Both the position numbers and the translations under genes were made by a program. From Pedobacter sp. SL55 (GTDB taxonomy: Bacteria > Bacteroidota > Bacteroidia > Sphingobacteriales > Sphingobacteriaceae), in contig NZ_CP113059.1 of assembly GCF_026625705.1 (NCBI RefSeq), positions 3,596,001 to 3,660,000 on the forward strand: a DNA stretch of 64,000 nt, written 5' to 3'. Shown here piece by piece: positions 8,116 through 16,138 of the stretch (within the stretch, counting starts at the first letter, position 1; each line of letters opens with the position of its first letter). The notes under the pieces were generated by a model, which saw only the letters and a list, made by a program, of their open reading frames with translations, did no database searches and had not been told where the DNA came from.

Positions 8116-8855
8116 CCTGGAAAACTATTATTATTGAAGACGAACAACTGGCAAGACAAAGATTAAAGAGGCTTTTGGCTAACTACCCAGAAGTGGATAT
8201 AGTAGCAGAAGCCGAAAATGGCCAACATGGCCTTGAACTTATTGATAGGCATGAACCAGATTTGGTATTTTTGGATATTGAAATGCCATTACTAAACGGC
8301 TTTGAAATGTTAGCTAAGCTTAATAAAAACGTGCCGAAAGTAGTGTTTACCACCGCTTACGACCAATATGCCATCAAGGCTTTTGAAGAAGGCTCTATAG
8401 ATTATTTGCTGAAACCGATAGAACTAGAAAGATTAGGAAAAACCATAACCAAACTGAAACAAACTAATTTAGCTAAACCAGCAATTGCCATTGATGATTT
8501 ACTTAGCAAAATCAAAGGAAAAACTAGTTTAAAAACACTTACAGTAAAGCTTGGAGATAGAATTTTACTAATTAAACTGGAAGATATCATTCATGCACAA
8601 GCAGAAGACAAATATGTATTTTTACATACCGCCGATGGTAAAAAGCACTTAACAGACTACACGCTTTCGAATTTAGAAGAAAAGCTTCCTGAAGATTTTT
8701 TGCGCATACACCGTAGCGATATCATCAATACCAATCATATTACTGAAATTAGAAGGGGCTTTAATGGAGCACTCATTTTTGTAATGAGCAATGGATCTAA
8801 AGTAAACTCTAGCAGAGCTAACAGCGAAAGTTTACGTGCACGGTTTGATATCTAA
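8112..8855 (+). CDS. LytTR-family response regulator
   Basis: 247 residues: receiver domain about 1-120 with the acidic pair near E9-D10, phospho-acceptor D55 (LVFLDIEMP), and conserved T and K (FTTAYD, LLKPI). A LytTR DNA-binding domain covers about 140-245, with the typical blocks RILLIKLEDIIHAQAEDKY and FLRIHRSDIINTNHI. It accepts phosphate from the kinase encoded just upstream and binds DNA. Target genes are not evident from the window. Confidence 0.94.
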   Translation: MTWKTIIIEDEQLARQRLKRLLANYPEVDIVAEAENGQHGLELIDRHEPDLVFLDIEMPLLNGFEMLAKLNKNVPKVVFTTAYDQYAIKAFEEGSIDYLLKPIELERLGKTITKLKQTNLAKPAIAIDDLLSKIKGKTSLKTLTVKLGDRILLIKLEDIIHAQAEDKYVFLHTADGKKHLTDYTLSNLEEKLPEDFLRIHRSDIINTNHITEIRRGFNGALIFVMSNGSKVNSSRANSESLRARFDI

Positions 8856-8928
8856 TAAAAAACTACTAAAAACCTGTTGTTTTTACGTTAAAATTGATGA
8901 TTTTGTTAAAATAGACTAAAGCTTTTGC

Positions 8929-8936
8929 TATTTTTG
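8929..8936 (+). promoter_or_regulatory. Candidate -7 promoter element for the downstream kinase
   Basis: TATTTTTG matches TAnnTTTG. A TTTG lies 23 bases upstream (8902-8905), slightly farther than the usual 19-21. It supports the TTG start of the kinase at 8953. Confidence 0.4.
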
Positions 8937-8952
8937 TGTACATACACCTAAA

Positions 8953-10257
8953 TTGCTACATTTTCTAACCTATCAAACCCCCTCAAAATTTCTTCACGAA
9001 TTTGAAGAACACTCGAGCAATTTAAACTTACGGTCGATAAAAATTGTCAGCTATTTTCTTCTCGTAATAAGTTGTATTGTTAGGTTGCTTCGAATACTTT
9101 TTCCAGTAGAAGTATCACTCATTAAAGGCGCAGACCAACTTTCACTCAACAATTGGCTTCAAATTATTGGTTCGATAATGTTCTTGGCAATTAGTAATTA
9201 TGCGATAAAGAAAAACCTATCTCTTAGAAAGAAAAAAATAATTGCCTTTGTTTTTGTAACGTATATGCTAACTATGGCATTCAATATTAGTTACATTATT
9301 TCTTTATACAACACTAAGAATACGCTGTTTATGTTTTTGGTGGGCATTATTGTTGCCAGTTTGTTTTTTACCATAGAATTTAAATACATGAAATTTATTG
9401 TGATTTATATTGTTGCAGTTTATTTCATGGCCACTTTTATTTCGCAAATACCCATACAAGAAAAGTTTGTTAATTTTATTGCGGGTATCATTCTAGGCAT
9501 CATATTACTTAGTTTTTCTAGATATAGTTACTATTACAAATCAAGTCATTTTATACAGATTAAAGATTTAGAAGAAAAGAATAAGAAAATTTTAATACTT
9601 AATAACCAAAAAAGTGAAATTCTATCTTTTGTAGCACATGATTTAAGAGCACCACTAAACAATATTGATGCGCTAAGTCAGTTTTTATTGCTAGAAGATA
9701 GCCAAAACACCGAAATTAATATGATTTCTAGTTCGGCACTGCAAGCTAAAAATATCATTAACGATTTAATTGAGGTAGTAAAAACAGAAAAGGCGGATAT
9801 TTCGAAAGAAAATATACTTCTAGAACCTTATCTCAACAAAATTATCGATCGTTGGACGAGCAATACCACTAGAAAAATTGAATTTATTCAACGAGAAAAT
9901 GATTTAAGCTTATCGGCAAATGCCTCAAAATTAGAACGTGTAATTGATAATTTGATTAGCAATGCGCTTAAATTTTCTAACCCAGATAAACCTATAAATA
10001 TTGAGGTAGGAATTGCTAAAGATACTATAGAAATCAATGTGATAGATTTTGGAATTGGTATTCCGGCAGAGTTGCAGCCTTACGTTTTTGATCAGTTTTC
10101 TAAAGCGGGCAGAAAAGGCCTGCAAGGCGAGAACTCTTTAGGCTTAGGACTTCATATATCTCACAAAATTATAGAACAACACAAAGGAGAACTGTTTGTG
10201 AACAGTAAAGAAAACGAAGGAACTACGTTTACCATTAAACTTCCCGCTAGCGCCTAA
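8953..10257 (+). CDS. Membrane sensor histidine kinase (HisKA type)
   Basis: 434 residues. Residues about 30-195 hold six membrane segments (for example IVSYFLLVISCIVRLL) with no recognisable periplasmic sensor. A coiled coil (LEEKNKKILILNNQKSEIL) leads to the HisKA box FVAHDLRAPLNNIDALSQF near residue 229. The HATPase part contains LERVIDNLISNALKFSNP (N box), VIDFGIGIPAE (G1) and LGLGLHISHKIIEQH (G2). The start is TTG: no in-frame ATG exists between the upstream stop at 8917 and the first membrane segment. No partner response regulator adjoins it. It ends four bases inside the convergent helicase gene. Confidence 0.9.
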   Translation: MLHFLTYQTPSKFLHEFEEHSSNLNLRSIKIVSYFLLVISCIVRLLRILFPVEVSLIKGADQLSLNNWLQIIGSIMFLAISNYAIKKNLSLRKKKIIAFVFVTYMLTMAFNISYIISLYNTKNTLFMFLVGIIVASLFFTIEFKYMKFIVIYIVAVYFMATFISQIPIQEKFVNFIAGIILGIILLSFSRYSYYYKSSHFIQIKDLEEKNKKILILNNQKSEILSFVAHDLRAPLNNIDALSQFLLLEDSQNTEINMISSSALQAKNIINDLIEVVKTEKADISKENILLEPYLNKIIDRWTSNTTRKIEFIQRENDLSLSANASKLERVIDNLISNALKFSNPDKPINIEVGIAKDTIEINVIDFGIGIPAELQPYVFDQFSKAGRKGLQGENSLGLGLHISHKIIEQHKGELFVNSKENEGTTFTIKLPASA

Positions 10258-11716
10258 TACTCCTCTTCTATCTTTTCGGCAAATAAGTCTTTCCCAAAAT
10301 TCACCAAAAAAAGCTCTTTTTTAGCCCTCGTTACGGCAGTATATAGCCAGCGCATAAAATCCAAATCAATCATATCTTCAGTTAAAAAACCTTGGTCTAC
10401 AAAAACAGCATCCCATTGGCCACCTTGTGCTTTATGGCAAGTAACTGCATAAGCAAATTTAATTTGCAAGGCGTTGTAATAAGGGTCTTGCTTTATAGCC
10501 AATAAGCGTTCTTTTCTGTTTGCAATGTGCTCGTAATCTAACAACAAGCTTTCGTATAGCTTCTTACTCGCTTCGTAGGGTAAATTTGGGCTTTCTATTT
10601 GCAGGGTATCTAACAAAACTTTACAGGTAATGGCACCCACATCAGGAAAATCTACCAACTCTAACTGAACCTCGGCAAATCTAAAGCCGTAACGTTCTTC
10701 TTCTCTCCTAACCCTAATGATTTTGGCCATATCGCCATTGGCAATAAATGCAGTTTCATTATCATCTGGCAACCAAAAATAGTTGTTGCGTACTACCATA
10801 ATATAATCTCCACCACTTAATTCTTCATCTCTATACAATAGTCTAGCTCTAATTTGGTTATTGTAAATATTGGCAGATTTATTAGACCTACACACCACCA
10901 AACAGTTTTCTAAACCATACTTACTGTAAGCATACTCCAAACCTTCTACAAACTTTATACCTGTCATTCTAAAGATATCTTTAAAACCCTTGGTAATAAA
11001 TTTAGGAAATTGGGGCTCTTCATCATAGCTATTTACCAAATCTCGCAACATAGTAGCATTCGCTAAAATGCCTGATTTTTTCTCTTGCCTAACCACCTCT
11101 GTAAGTTCTATACAGGTTACATCTAAATGAAAATTACTGTTTAGATATGCTGGATTTAAGGCCGGACTATCTACACTACCAACTGGCGGAAGCTGAGCTG
11201 TATCGCCAACAAAAAGCAAGTAACAATTTTTAGGTGCTCCATCTGGTGCCGGCTGAAATACAAATTCTAGTAAATCTGCCAAAAAAGAAGAACCACTTTG
11301 CGTATTCCATTCGTCGGCAATCATCGAAGCTTCATCTACAATAAAAACCGTATTGGTTGCTAAGTTTGGTGCCAGTTGAAAAACCATATCCATACTTACA
11401 GCACTTTTTTTCTGTAGATTTTTTTATGGATGGTTAAAGCTTTTTGTTGCGTATAGTTACTCATTACTTTGGCTGCTCTACCAGTTGGCGCTAGCAAGGC
11501 AGATTTTAAACCAAATTTTGGTAAAGCCTTTACTAATGCCGCTACCGATGTGGTTTTTCCAGTTCCGGCATAGCCCTTTAGCACAAAGCAAGCATCCTCA
11601 TTTGGCCTGCTTAAAAAAGCAGCAGCCTGCTCACAAAACTTTAGCTGTTCTTTGGTGGGTGCGAAAGGATACGATTGGGCAATTAGGCTGGCTCTGTCCA
11701 TTTTACAAAGATGCAA
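10254..11716 (-). CDS. RecD-like/AAA superfamily 1 helicase, split by a -1 frameshift
   Basis: Two ORFs (11716-11396 and 11393-10254) together encode a 487-residue SF1 helicase. The first part has Walker A, GYAGTGKTT, and APTGRAAKVMS. The second has Walker B, VFIVDEASM, motif III GDTAQLPPVG, VTCHKAQGGQWDAVFVD and LYTAVTRAKKELFLV. The join falls in an A7 run of the mRNA (T7 at 11405-11411 here): ...Y R K K V L stop in the first frame, ...R K K S A V S M D M V if one A is added or the ribosome slips back one base. All motifs are intact, so a homopolymer error or slippage is likelier than decay. RecD2-like helicases act in DNA repair; the exact role is not known from sequence. Confidence 0.85.
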
Positions 11717-11728
11717 AATATAGCCGCA

Positions 11729-11816
11729 GATGCACAGATATTATTTACCTCATCTCAAGATAGCATACTAAATATAATAAGGAAATCATATATCTGATAA
11801 AAAACATCTGTGCATC
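11729..11816. repeat. Inverted repeat upstream of the DUF3822 gene
   Basis: GATGCACAGAT (11729-11739) and ATCTGTGCATC (11806-11816) are perfect 11-base inverted copies separated by 66 bases. The words resemble the CGCAGAT repeats at 5.9-6.3 kb. It could fold in RNA from either strand; function unknown. Confidence 0.55.
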
Positions 11817-11851
11817 GGTAGCAATAAAAATTCATTTTAAAATAAAAAAAC

Positions 11852-11859
11852 TATTTTTG
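11852..11859 (+). promoter_or_regulatory. -7 promoter element of the DUF3822-rsmD operon
   Basis: TATTTTTG matches TAnnTTTG and ends seven bases before the ATG at 11867, pointing to a nearly leaderless mRNA. No clear -33 TTG at normal spacing. Confidence 0.45.
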
Positions 11860-11866
11860 TGGATAG

Positions 11867-12691
11867 ATGAGTAACAACAGCATTTTATTAATTGACCCTA
11901 ACTTTGACCCAGCCAACAGTGCTAATTTAAGCTTGTTAGTTAAAATTGGAGCCGATACGTTTTCTTACGTTATTATTGACCAGGAGCGTAAATTTGTTCA
12001 TGCAGTTTACGACGAACAGGAATGTGAGGATGGTTACGAAAAACTGAAAGAACGTTTAAAAAATGATACTTATCTTAATCTGAAGTACGAAACCGTAAAA
12101 ATTGCCACACATACGCAAAATGTAGTTTATGTACCTCAAGAGCTCTTCAACGAAAATGAAATAGCACTTTACACTAAGTTTTTTGCCGATGCAGACTCTC
12201 AAAACATATATGTACAACCAAGCCTGCAACAAAATATTTATACGGTATTTTCGCTGCCCTATTCTATAGAAAAAATAGTTAACCACAATTGGCAGCAAAG
12301 TATTAAACTAGAACAAAATGCTGGTTTACTTGAATTGGCTGTACAATTTGATAAAGAAACCCTTATTATTGACTTTACTGTAGGTTCTTTTCAATTCGTT
12401 TACATCAAAAATAATAACATAGCTTTTAACCAAAACTATCAATTTGAAGATACAGAAGAACTTACCTATTTTATTTTGCTTATCGTTAACCAATTAAATA
12501 TCAATATGAAGCAAGTTGCGGTAAACGTTTGTGGAATTATTAATGATGGCGATAACAAATGGAGCTTGTTGACACAATACTTTGACAAAGTTGAAATATT
12601 GACCCTTGTTTCTGATTTAGACACCACTATTTTAGATGATATGCCTGCCCATTATTACACCAGTTTACTTGCACTACAAACATGCGGATAG
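11867..12691 (+). CDS. DUF3822 family protein
   Basis: 274 residues, an actin-like-fold family found almost only in Bacteroidota. The body carries alternating strands such as SANLSLLVKIGADTFSYVI and LLELAVQFDKETLIIDF. No catalytic motif is recognisable. It overlaps rsmD by ten bases, and this pairing is common in the phylum, suggesting a role linked to ribosome or RNA maturation, but that is inference from neighbourhood only. A -7 element sits directly before the start. Confidence 0.8.
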   Translation: MSNNSILLIDPNFDPANSANLSLLVKIGADTFSYVIIDQERKFVHAVYDEQECEDGYEKLKERLKNDTYLNLKYETVKIATHTQNVVYVPQELFNENEIALYTKFFADADSQNIYVQPSLQQNIYTVFSLPYSIEKIVNHNWQQSIKLEQNAGLLELAVQFDKETLIIDFTVGSFQFVYIKNNNIAFNQNYQFEDTEELTYFILLIVNQLNINMKQVAVNVCGIINDGDNKWSLLTQYFDKVEILTLVSDLDTTILDDMPAHYYTSLLALQTCG

Positions 12692-13215
12692 TTGGCGGAA
12701 GATTAAAGGGCATACAATTTCAGGCGCCAGCAAAACTTCCTGTGAGGCCTACTACAGATATGGCAAAAGAGGCCCTATTCAACATCTTGTTAAATAGTTA
12801 CGATTTTGAAGAATGCAAAATACTAGATCTATTTACCGGTACGGGAAACATCAGCATAGAATTTGCCTCTCGCAATGCACAAAGCATTACTTCGGTTGAT
12901 AAACATCCGGCTTGTGTGGCTTGGTTAAAATCTGTGAAAGAAAAACATCAACTAGTTTCAATAGATATTCGCAAAGCTGATGTTTTTAAATTCTTGACGC
13001 AAAGCACCGAAAAATACGATATTATTTTTGCCGATCCGCCTTACGATTTACCCAACATCCCTTTATTGCCACAATTAGTACATCAACATCAATTACTTAA
13101 CCAAAATGGAGTTTTAGTGGTAGAGCACCCATCAATGTTAAAACTAGAGCAACAACCAGGATATACCGAAACAAGAAAATACGGTTATTCATCGTTTAGC
13201 TTTTTTACTTCTTAA
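12682..13215 (+). CDS. rsmD: 16S rRNA (guanine-966-N2)-methyltransferase
   Basis: Methylates N2 of G966 in 16S rRNA using S-adenosylmethionine. 177 residues, normal for the family. Seen: the N-terminal signature MRIVGGRLKGIQFQAP with RPTTDMAKEALFNIL, SAM motif I LDLFTGTGNISIEFASR near residue 47, the acidic loop SVDKH, and the catalytic FADPPYDLP near residue 114. It overlaps the DUF3822 gene and is followed by coaD 69 bases later, an arrangement common in Bacteroidota. Confidence 0.95.
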   Translation: MRIVGGRLKGIQFQAPAKLPVRPTTDMAKEALFNILLNSYDFEECKILDLFTGTGNISIEFASRNAQSITSVDKHPACVAWLKSVKEKHQLVSIDIRKADVFKFLTQSTEKYDIIFADPPYDLPNIPLLPQLVHQHQLLNQNGVLVVEHPSMLKLEQQPGYTETRKYGYSSFSFFTS

Positions 13216-13284
13216 GTAGTCGGTCGTTAGCAGCTAGGTATCAGTTAAACAAATAACCAATTAAACAGTTAACCAACTCTAATC

Positions 13285-13746
13285 ATGAAAATCGCTTTAT
13301 TTCCAGGTTCATTTGATCCAATTACCATTGCCCACGTAGATATCGTAGAAAGATCATTGCCTTTGTTCGATAAAATTGTGATTGGTATTGGCTTAAACAG
13401 TTCTAAGCAAAATTTTTTATCTGCCGAGAAAAGAGAGGAAATTGTGAAAAGCATTTTTGTTAACGATGCTAACGTAGAAATACAGACTTATCAGGGCCTA
13501 ACCATTGATTTTGCAAAAAAAATTGGAGCTACTTATATGGTAAGAGGTATTAGATCGGCATCAGATTTTGAGTACGAAAGAGCCATTGCCCAAATTAACA
13601 AAACAATGATGCCCGACGTAGAAACCATCATTTTATTGAGCAGGCCAGAATATACCGCCATAAGTTCTACAATTGTGAGAGATATTTTGAGAAATAATGG
13701 CGATGTAAGTCAGTTTGTACCTAAAGAAGCTTTGACTTTTCTTTAG
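13285..13746 (+). CDS. coaD: Phosphopantetheine adenylyltransferase
   Basis: Makes dephospho-CoA from 4'-phosphopantetheine and ATP, the penultimate step of coenzyme A synthesis. 153 residues. Seen: the start MKIALFPGSFDPITIAHVDI, where the nucleotidyltransferase TxGH motif reads TIAH (Gly replaced by Ala, His kept); YMVRGIRSASDFEYE; and the C-terminal ISSTIVRDI. An intact A8 run lies inside the gene (about 13513-13522), which shows that not all long homopolymers in the window are disturbed. It ends two bases from a convergent lipoprotein gene. Confidence 0.95.
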   Translation: MKIALFPGSFDPITIAHVDIVERSLPLFDKIVIGIGLNSSKQNFLSAEKREEIVKSIFVNDANVEIQTYQGLTIDFAKKIGATYMVRGIRSASDFEYERAIAQINKTMMPDVETIILLSRPEYTAISSTIVRDILRNNGDVSQFVPKEALTFL

Positions 13747-13747
13747 T

Positions 13748-14185
13748 TTAATGTAATAAATAAATTTTATTGCTTACACCAGATGTTGCAGGAGTAGTTA
13801 AAATGTATTTCAACTGGCTTCTATTTTCTTCTACCACCGAGTATTTCACACCATCAATAGTTAACTCTTTGATTTCTTTATTGTAGCTGTAGTTAACTGT
13901 CTTGCTGGCTCCTACATCTCCTTCACATTTTTTTGTGCTAAAATTTCTAACCAGGGTTCCATCTGCTTTAAACGTAAACGTATCGTCTTGCTCGCATTCT
14001 AAAACCGCATAATAGGTGTTGCTACCACTAGGGTTGGTATGCGTATTTAAATCAGTTAAACCAAATTTCCAGGTTTTAGACGTAATCACATCGATAATTT
14101 CTTCGTTTTCATCTTTTTTGCAACCTATAAAACTGGCAACTATGATTAGTGTAGCAACTACAAAAATTTGACCTATCTTTTTCAT
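13748..14185 (-). CDS. Small lipoprotein, lipocalin-like
   Basis: 145 residues. An N-terminal signal with lipobox (VASFIGC, then KKDE) predicts a lipid-anchored protein. The rest is beta-rich, with SKTWKFG early and a FTFKADGTL strand typical of the lipocalin-like (DUF4923/5004-type) proteins of Bacteroidota. No ligand can be named. It is divergent from the sigma factor gene at 14321 and convergent with coaD. Confidence 0.7.
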   Translation of the reverse strand: MKKIGQIFVVATLIIVASFIGCKKDENEEIIDVITSKTWKFGLTDLNTHTNPSGSNTYYAVLECEQDDTFTFKADGTLVRNFSTKKCEGDVGASKTVNYSYNKEIKELTIDGVKYSVVEENRSQLKYILTTPATSGVSNKIYLLH

Positions 14186-14320
14186 ATCTATAAAAACGCT
14201 CTAAATTACATTTTATTCAAAATATTTTCTAGCAGCAAATCTTTTTTAATTTAGAATGTAACGTTCACAAAAATCCTCTACTAATACAATAAATTTAAAC
14301 GATAGTAAAGCCATATTCTG

Positions 14321-14824
14321 ATGCTCGAAACCCAAAAGGCATTCTTAAAACAAATCAACCACAACAAAGGAATTATCCATAAGATAAGTAAAATGTATAT
14401 GGATAATGCTTTAGATCAAGAAGATTTATTTCAAGAGATTGTAATGCAGCTTTGGAAGGCCTATCCTTCTTTTAAAGGAAAAAGTAAATTTTCTACTTGG
14501 ATGTACAGAGTAGCCTTAAATACAGCTATAGTTTTTTTTAAAAAAGAAAATAGAAAGATAGACAAAACACCTTTACAAGAACAAATAGATATTGCAGACA
14601 TTAATGATAGCGCTGATAAAGAAGAAAAGCTGGCTTACCTGTACAAAGCGGTGCAAGAACTAAACCAAATTGAAAAAGCGTTGATATTTCTGTTTCTGGA
14701 AAACCAATCGCACAAAGAAATTGCACAAAACTTAGGTATTAGCGAAGTAAATGCCAGAGTTAAATTAAATAGAACCAAAGAAAAATTACAACAAATCATT
14801 AAAAATAACGGCTATGAATTTTGA
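14321..14824 (+). CDS. ECF-type RNA polymerase sigma factor
   Basis: 167 residues with the two sigma-70 helical domains. Region 2 is about residues 20-85 (DLFQEIVMQLWKAYPSFKG, FSTWMYRVALNTAIVFFKKE). Region 4 is about 110-160 (LIFLFLENQSHKEIAQNLGISEVNARVKLNR), a helix-turn-helix for the -35-like element. It overlaps the next gene by 11 bases, which likely encodes a membrane partner or anti-sigma protein. The regulon cannot be seen from here. Confidence 0.92.
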   Translation: MLETQKAFLKQINHNKGIIHKISKMYMDNALDQEDLFQEIVMQLWKAYPSFKGKSKFSTWMYRVALNTAIVFFKKENRKIDKTPLQEQIDIADINDSADKEEKLAYLYKAVQELNQIEKALIFLFLENQSHKEIAQNLGISEVNARVKLNRTKEKLQQIIKNNGYEF

Positions 14825-15418
14825 CCAATTAAAAAACCAATGGAACGAAAGCGAGGCTAGTTCTAATGACGTTTCTGAAAATATGCTAAAAGTTACGGAA
14901 GCCCGTACGCCGATAGACCAAATAAGAAAAAAATGAAAAATGAGTTTTTTGGGCAGCTCATCTCTTTATTAATTTTGGCTTTTGCTCCAAAGATTTTTCA
15001 TTTTACTACAGAACTTACTACCATTTACATTTTATTTTACGGTATAATTTGTGGCTTTATGGCCTATTACTTTTTTAAGTTTTATTTGTTTTATAAGCAC
15101 TCTTATGATTTAAGTTTAGATAGCAGGAAAAACTTATTATGGTTTTATTATGAAATGAAGTTGAATTTAGAATTATACAAAGCACTAACTTATATCGTTG
15201 GTTTTATTCTGCTTGCCTTTTGTGCCATTGCTTTGTTTACCATTAATGGCGAGCTGTTAAACAGAATTTTCGCAAAAGTATCGCTCACATACATTGCCAT
15301 TAATATTATTGTAACCATTTTATTGGTTGGCGTAATAACAGAGCTTTGGGCGAGATTTTACTACGGTAAATACCTAAAACAAATTAAGAAAATAGTAGAT
15401 AGTATGGATGAGGAGTAA
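14814..15418 (+). CDS. Membrane protein coupled to the sigma factor, frameshifted at an A7 run
   Basis: A 40-codon ORF (14814-14936, starting MNFDQLKNQWNESE) runs into TGA. A second ORF (14933-15418, 161 aa) starts on the overlapping ATG. Adding one A to the A7 run at 14927-14933 joins them into 201 residues reading ...DQIRKKMKNEFF. The joined form matches the usual layout of proteins encoded after such sigma factors: a short soluble N-terminus, then membrane segments (LISLLILAFAPKIFHF, VGFILLAFCAIALF, INIIVTILLVGVI). It could act as an anti-sigma factor; no known anti-sigma motif is visible. As written, ATGA coupling of two proteins is an alternative. Confidence 0.65.
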
Positions 15419-15605
15419 TTCAGTTTTCAATTGATAGTTCACAGTTGATGCACTTAACCGATTTAAACAATTCATCCAATTATGCAAATTCTAACTAATC
15501 AAAAAACAACATATTAGCCGAATATGTAAAAATATAAAAATCTGTAGTAGAACACTTTAATTACTCCATTTAAAAAAAATGAACTTTTTAGAAATTAATG
15601 AATAA

Positions 15606-15749
15606 GGGAACTCATTGTTTTTAGGATATCCTAAAAGTGAAAAGTTATTTCTTAACAACACAATAAACGATGAAATAGAAACCGATACTTTTCAGAGATG
15701 GGACAAAAAGCTGAAGGAAGAAAAGTCAGCCCTTAAACAAAGTAAATAG
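15606..15749 (+). pseudogene. C-terminal remnant, possibly of a serine recombinase
   Basis: An open frame without start codon encodes 47 residues ending ...IETDTFQRWDKKLKEEKSAL and a few more, then TAG. This charged helical pattern resembles the coiled-coil tail of large serine recombinases of Bacteroidota, but the match is from memory and short. Its place just outside a duplicated tRNA end fits a decayed integrase. It could also be any truncated coiled-coil gene. Confidence 0.3.
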
Positions 15750-15768
15750 CTTTTAAACTGGTTTAAGC

Positions 15769-15827
15769 ATAAAAAAAGCTCCCATTTTCATAAGAAGCTT
15801 TTTGGGCCATAATGGGCATTTCTCGAA
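15769..15827 (-). repeat. Degenerate copy of tRNA 3' end plus its terminator
   Basis: The stretch matches 42138-42193 in the same orientation: A7, GCTCCC, ATTTTCAT, AGAAGCTT, GGGCCAT, ATGGGC and, after a five-base insertion, TCGAA. On the minus strand this is the T-loop/acceptor end of the tRNA(CAU) at 42.2 kb followed by its terminator hairpin (AAGCTTCT/GGGAGCTT, then T7). The 5' two thirds of the tRNA are missing, so it is not a functional tRNA. Confidence 0.75.
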
Positions 15828-16138
15828 GTATTTCCTCTCTGATTTAGGTTTAATCGCCGATTTGACAAAGAATATTATGTAAAATTTTAAGAATCTATTT
15901 GATTAGTTACAATTCTATATCTCCATATTCTAAAAATTGGCACCTTTGTGAATTTACGCTAAGTACCATTTAATAGAAATACCTATAACACTTAGATCAC
16001 TTTTTTAGGCTTATTAAGCCTAAAATAAATGACTCTCAGTAGTTTAAAATAGCTGAAATATATCAATAATTATCATCTATTAAATTAGTAGGCTGACACG
16101 TTTGCCCACCAATTTTGAACCGAAAATTTGGAATTAAA

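Larger units (their letters stand above)
15421..16138. other. Gap of about 720 bp with gene and tRNA remnants
   Basis: No intact gene. It holds a 47-codon open remnant (15606-15749) and a copy of a tRNA 3' end with its terminator (15769-15827). The rest (15830-16138) is AT-rich and I see no further structure. It forms the left border of the segment bracketed by tRNA-like sequence. Confidence 0.7.

Noticed and set aside
15769..15827. Second functional tRNA
   Set aside because: Only the 3' third is present, with an insertion in the T arm; no anticodon or D arm can be built.
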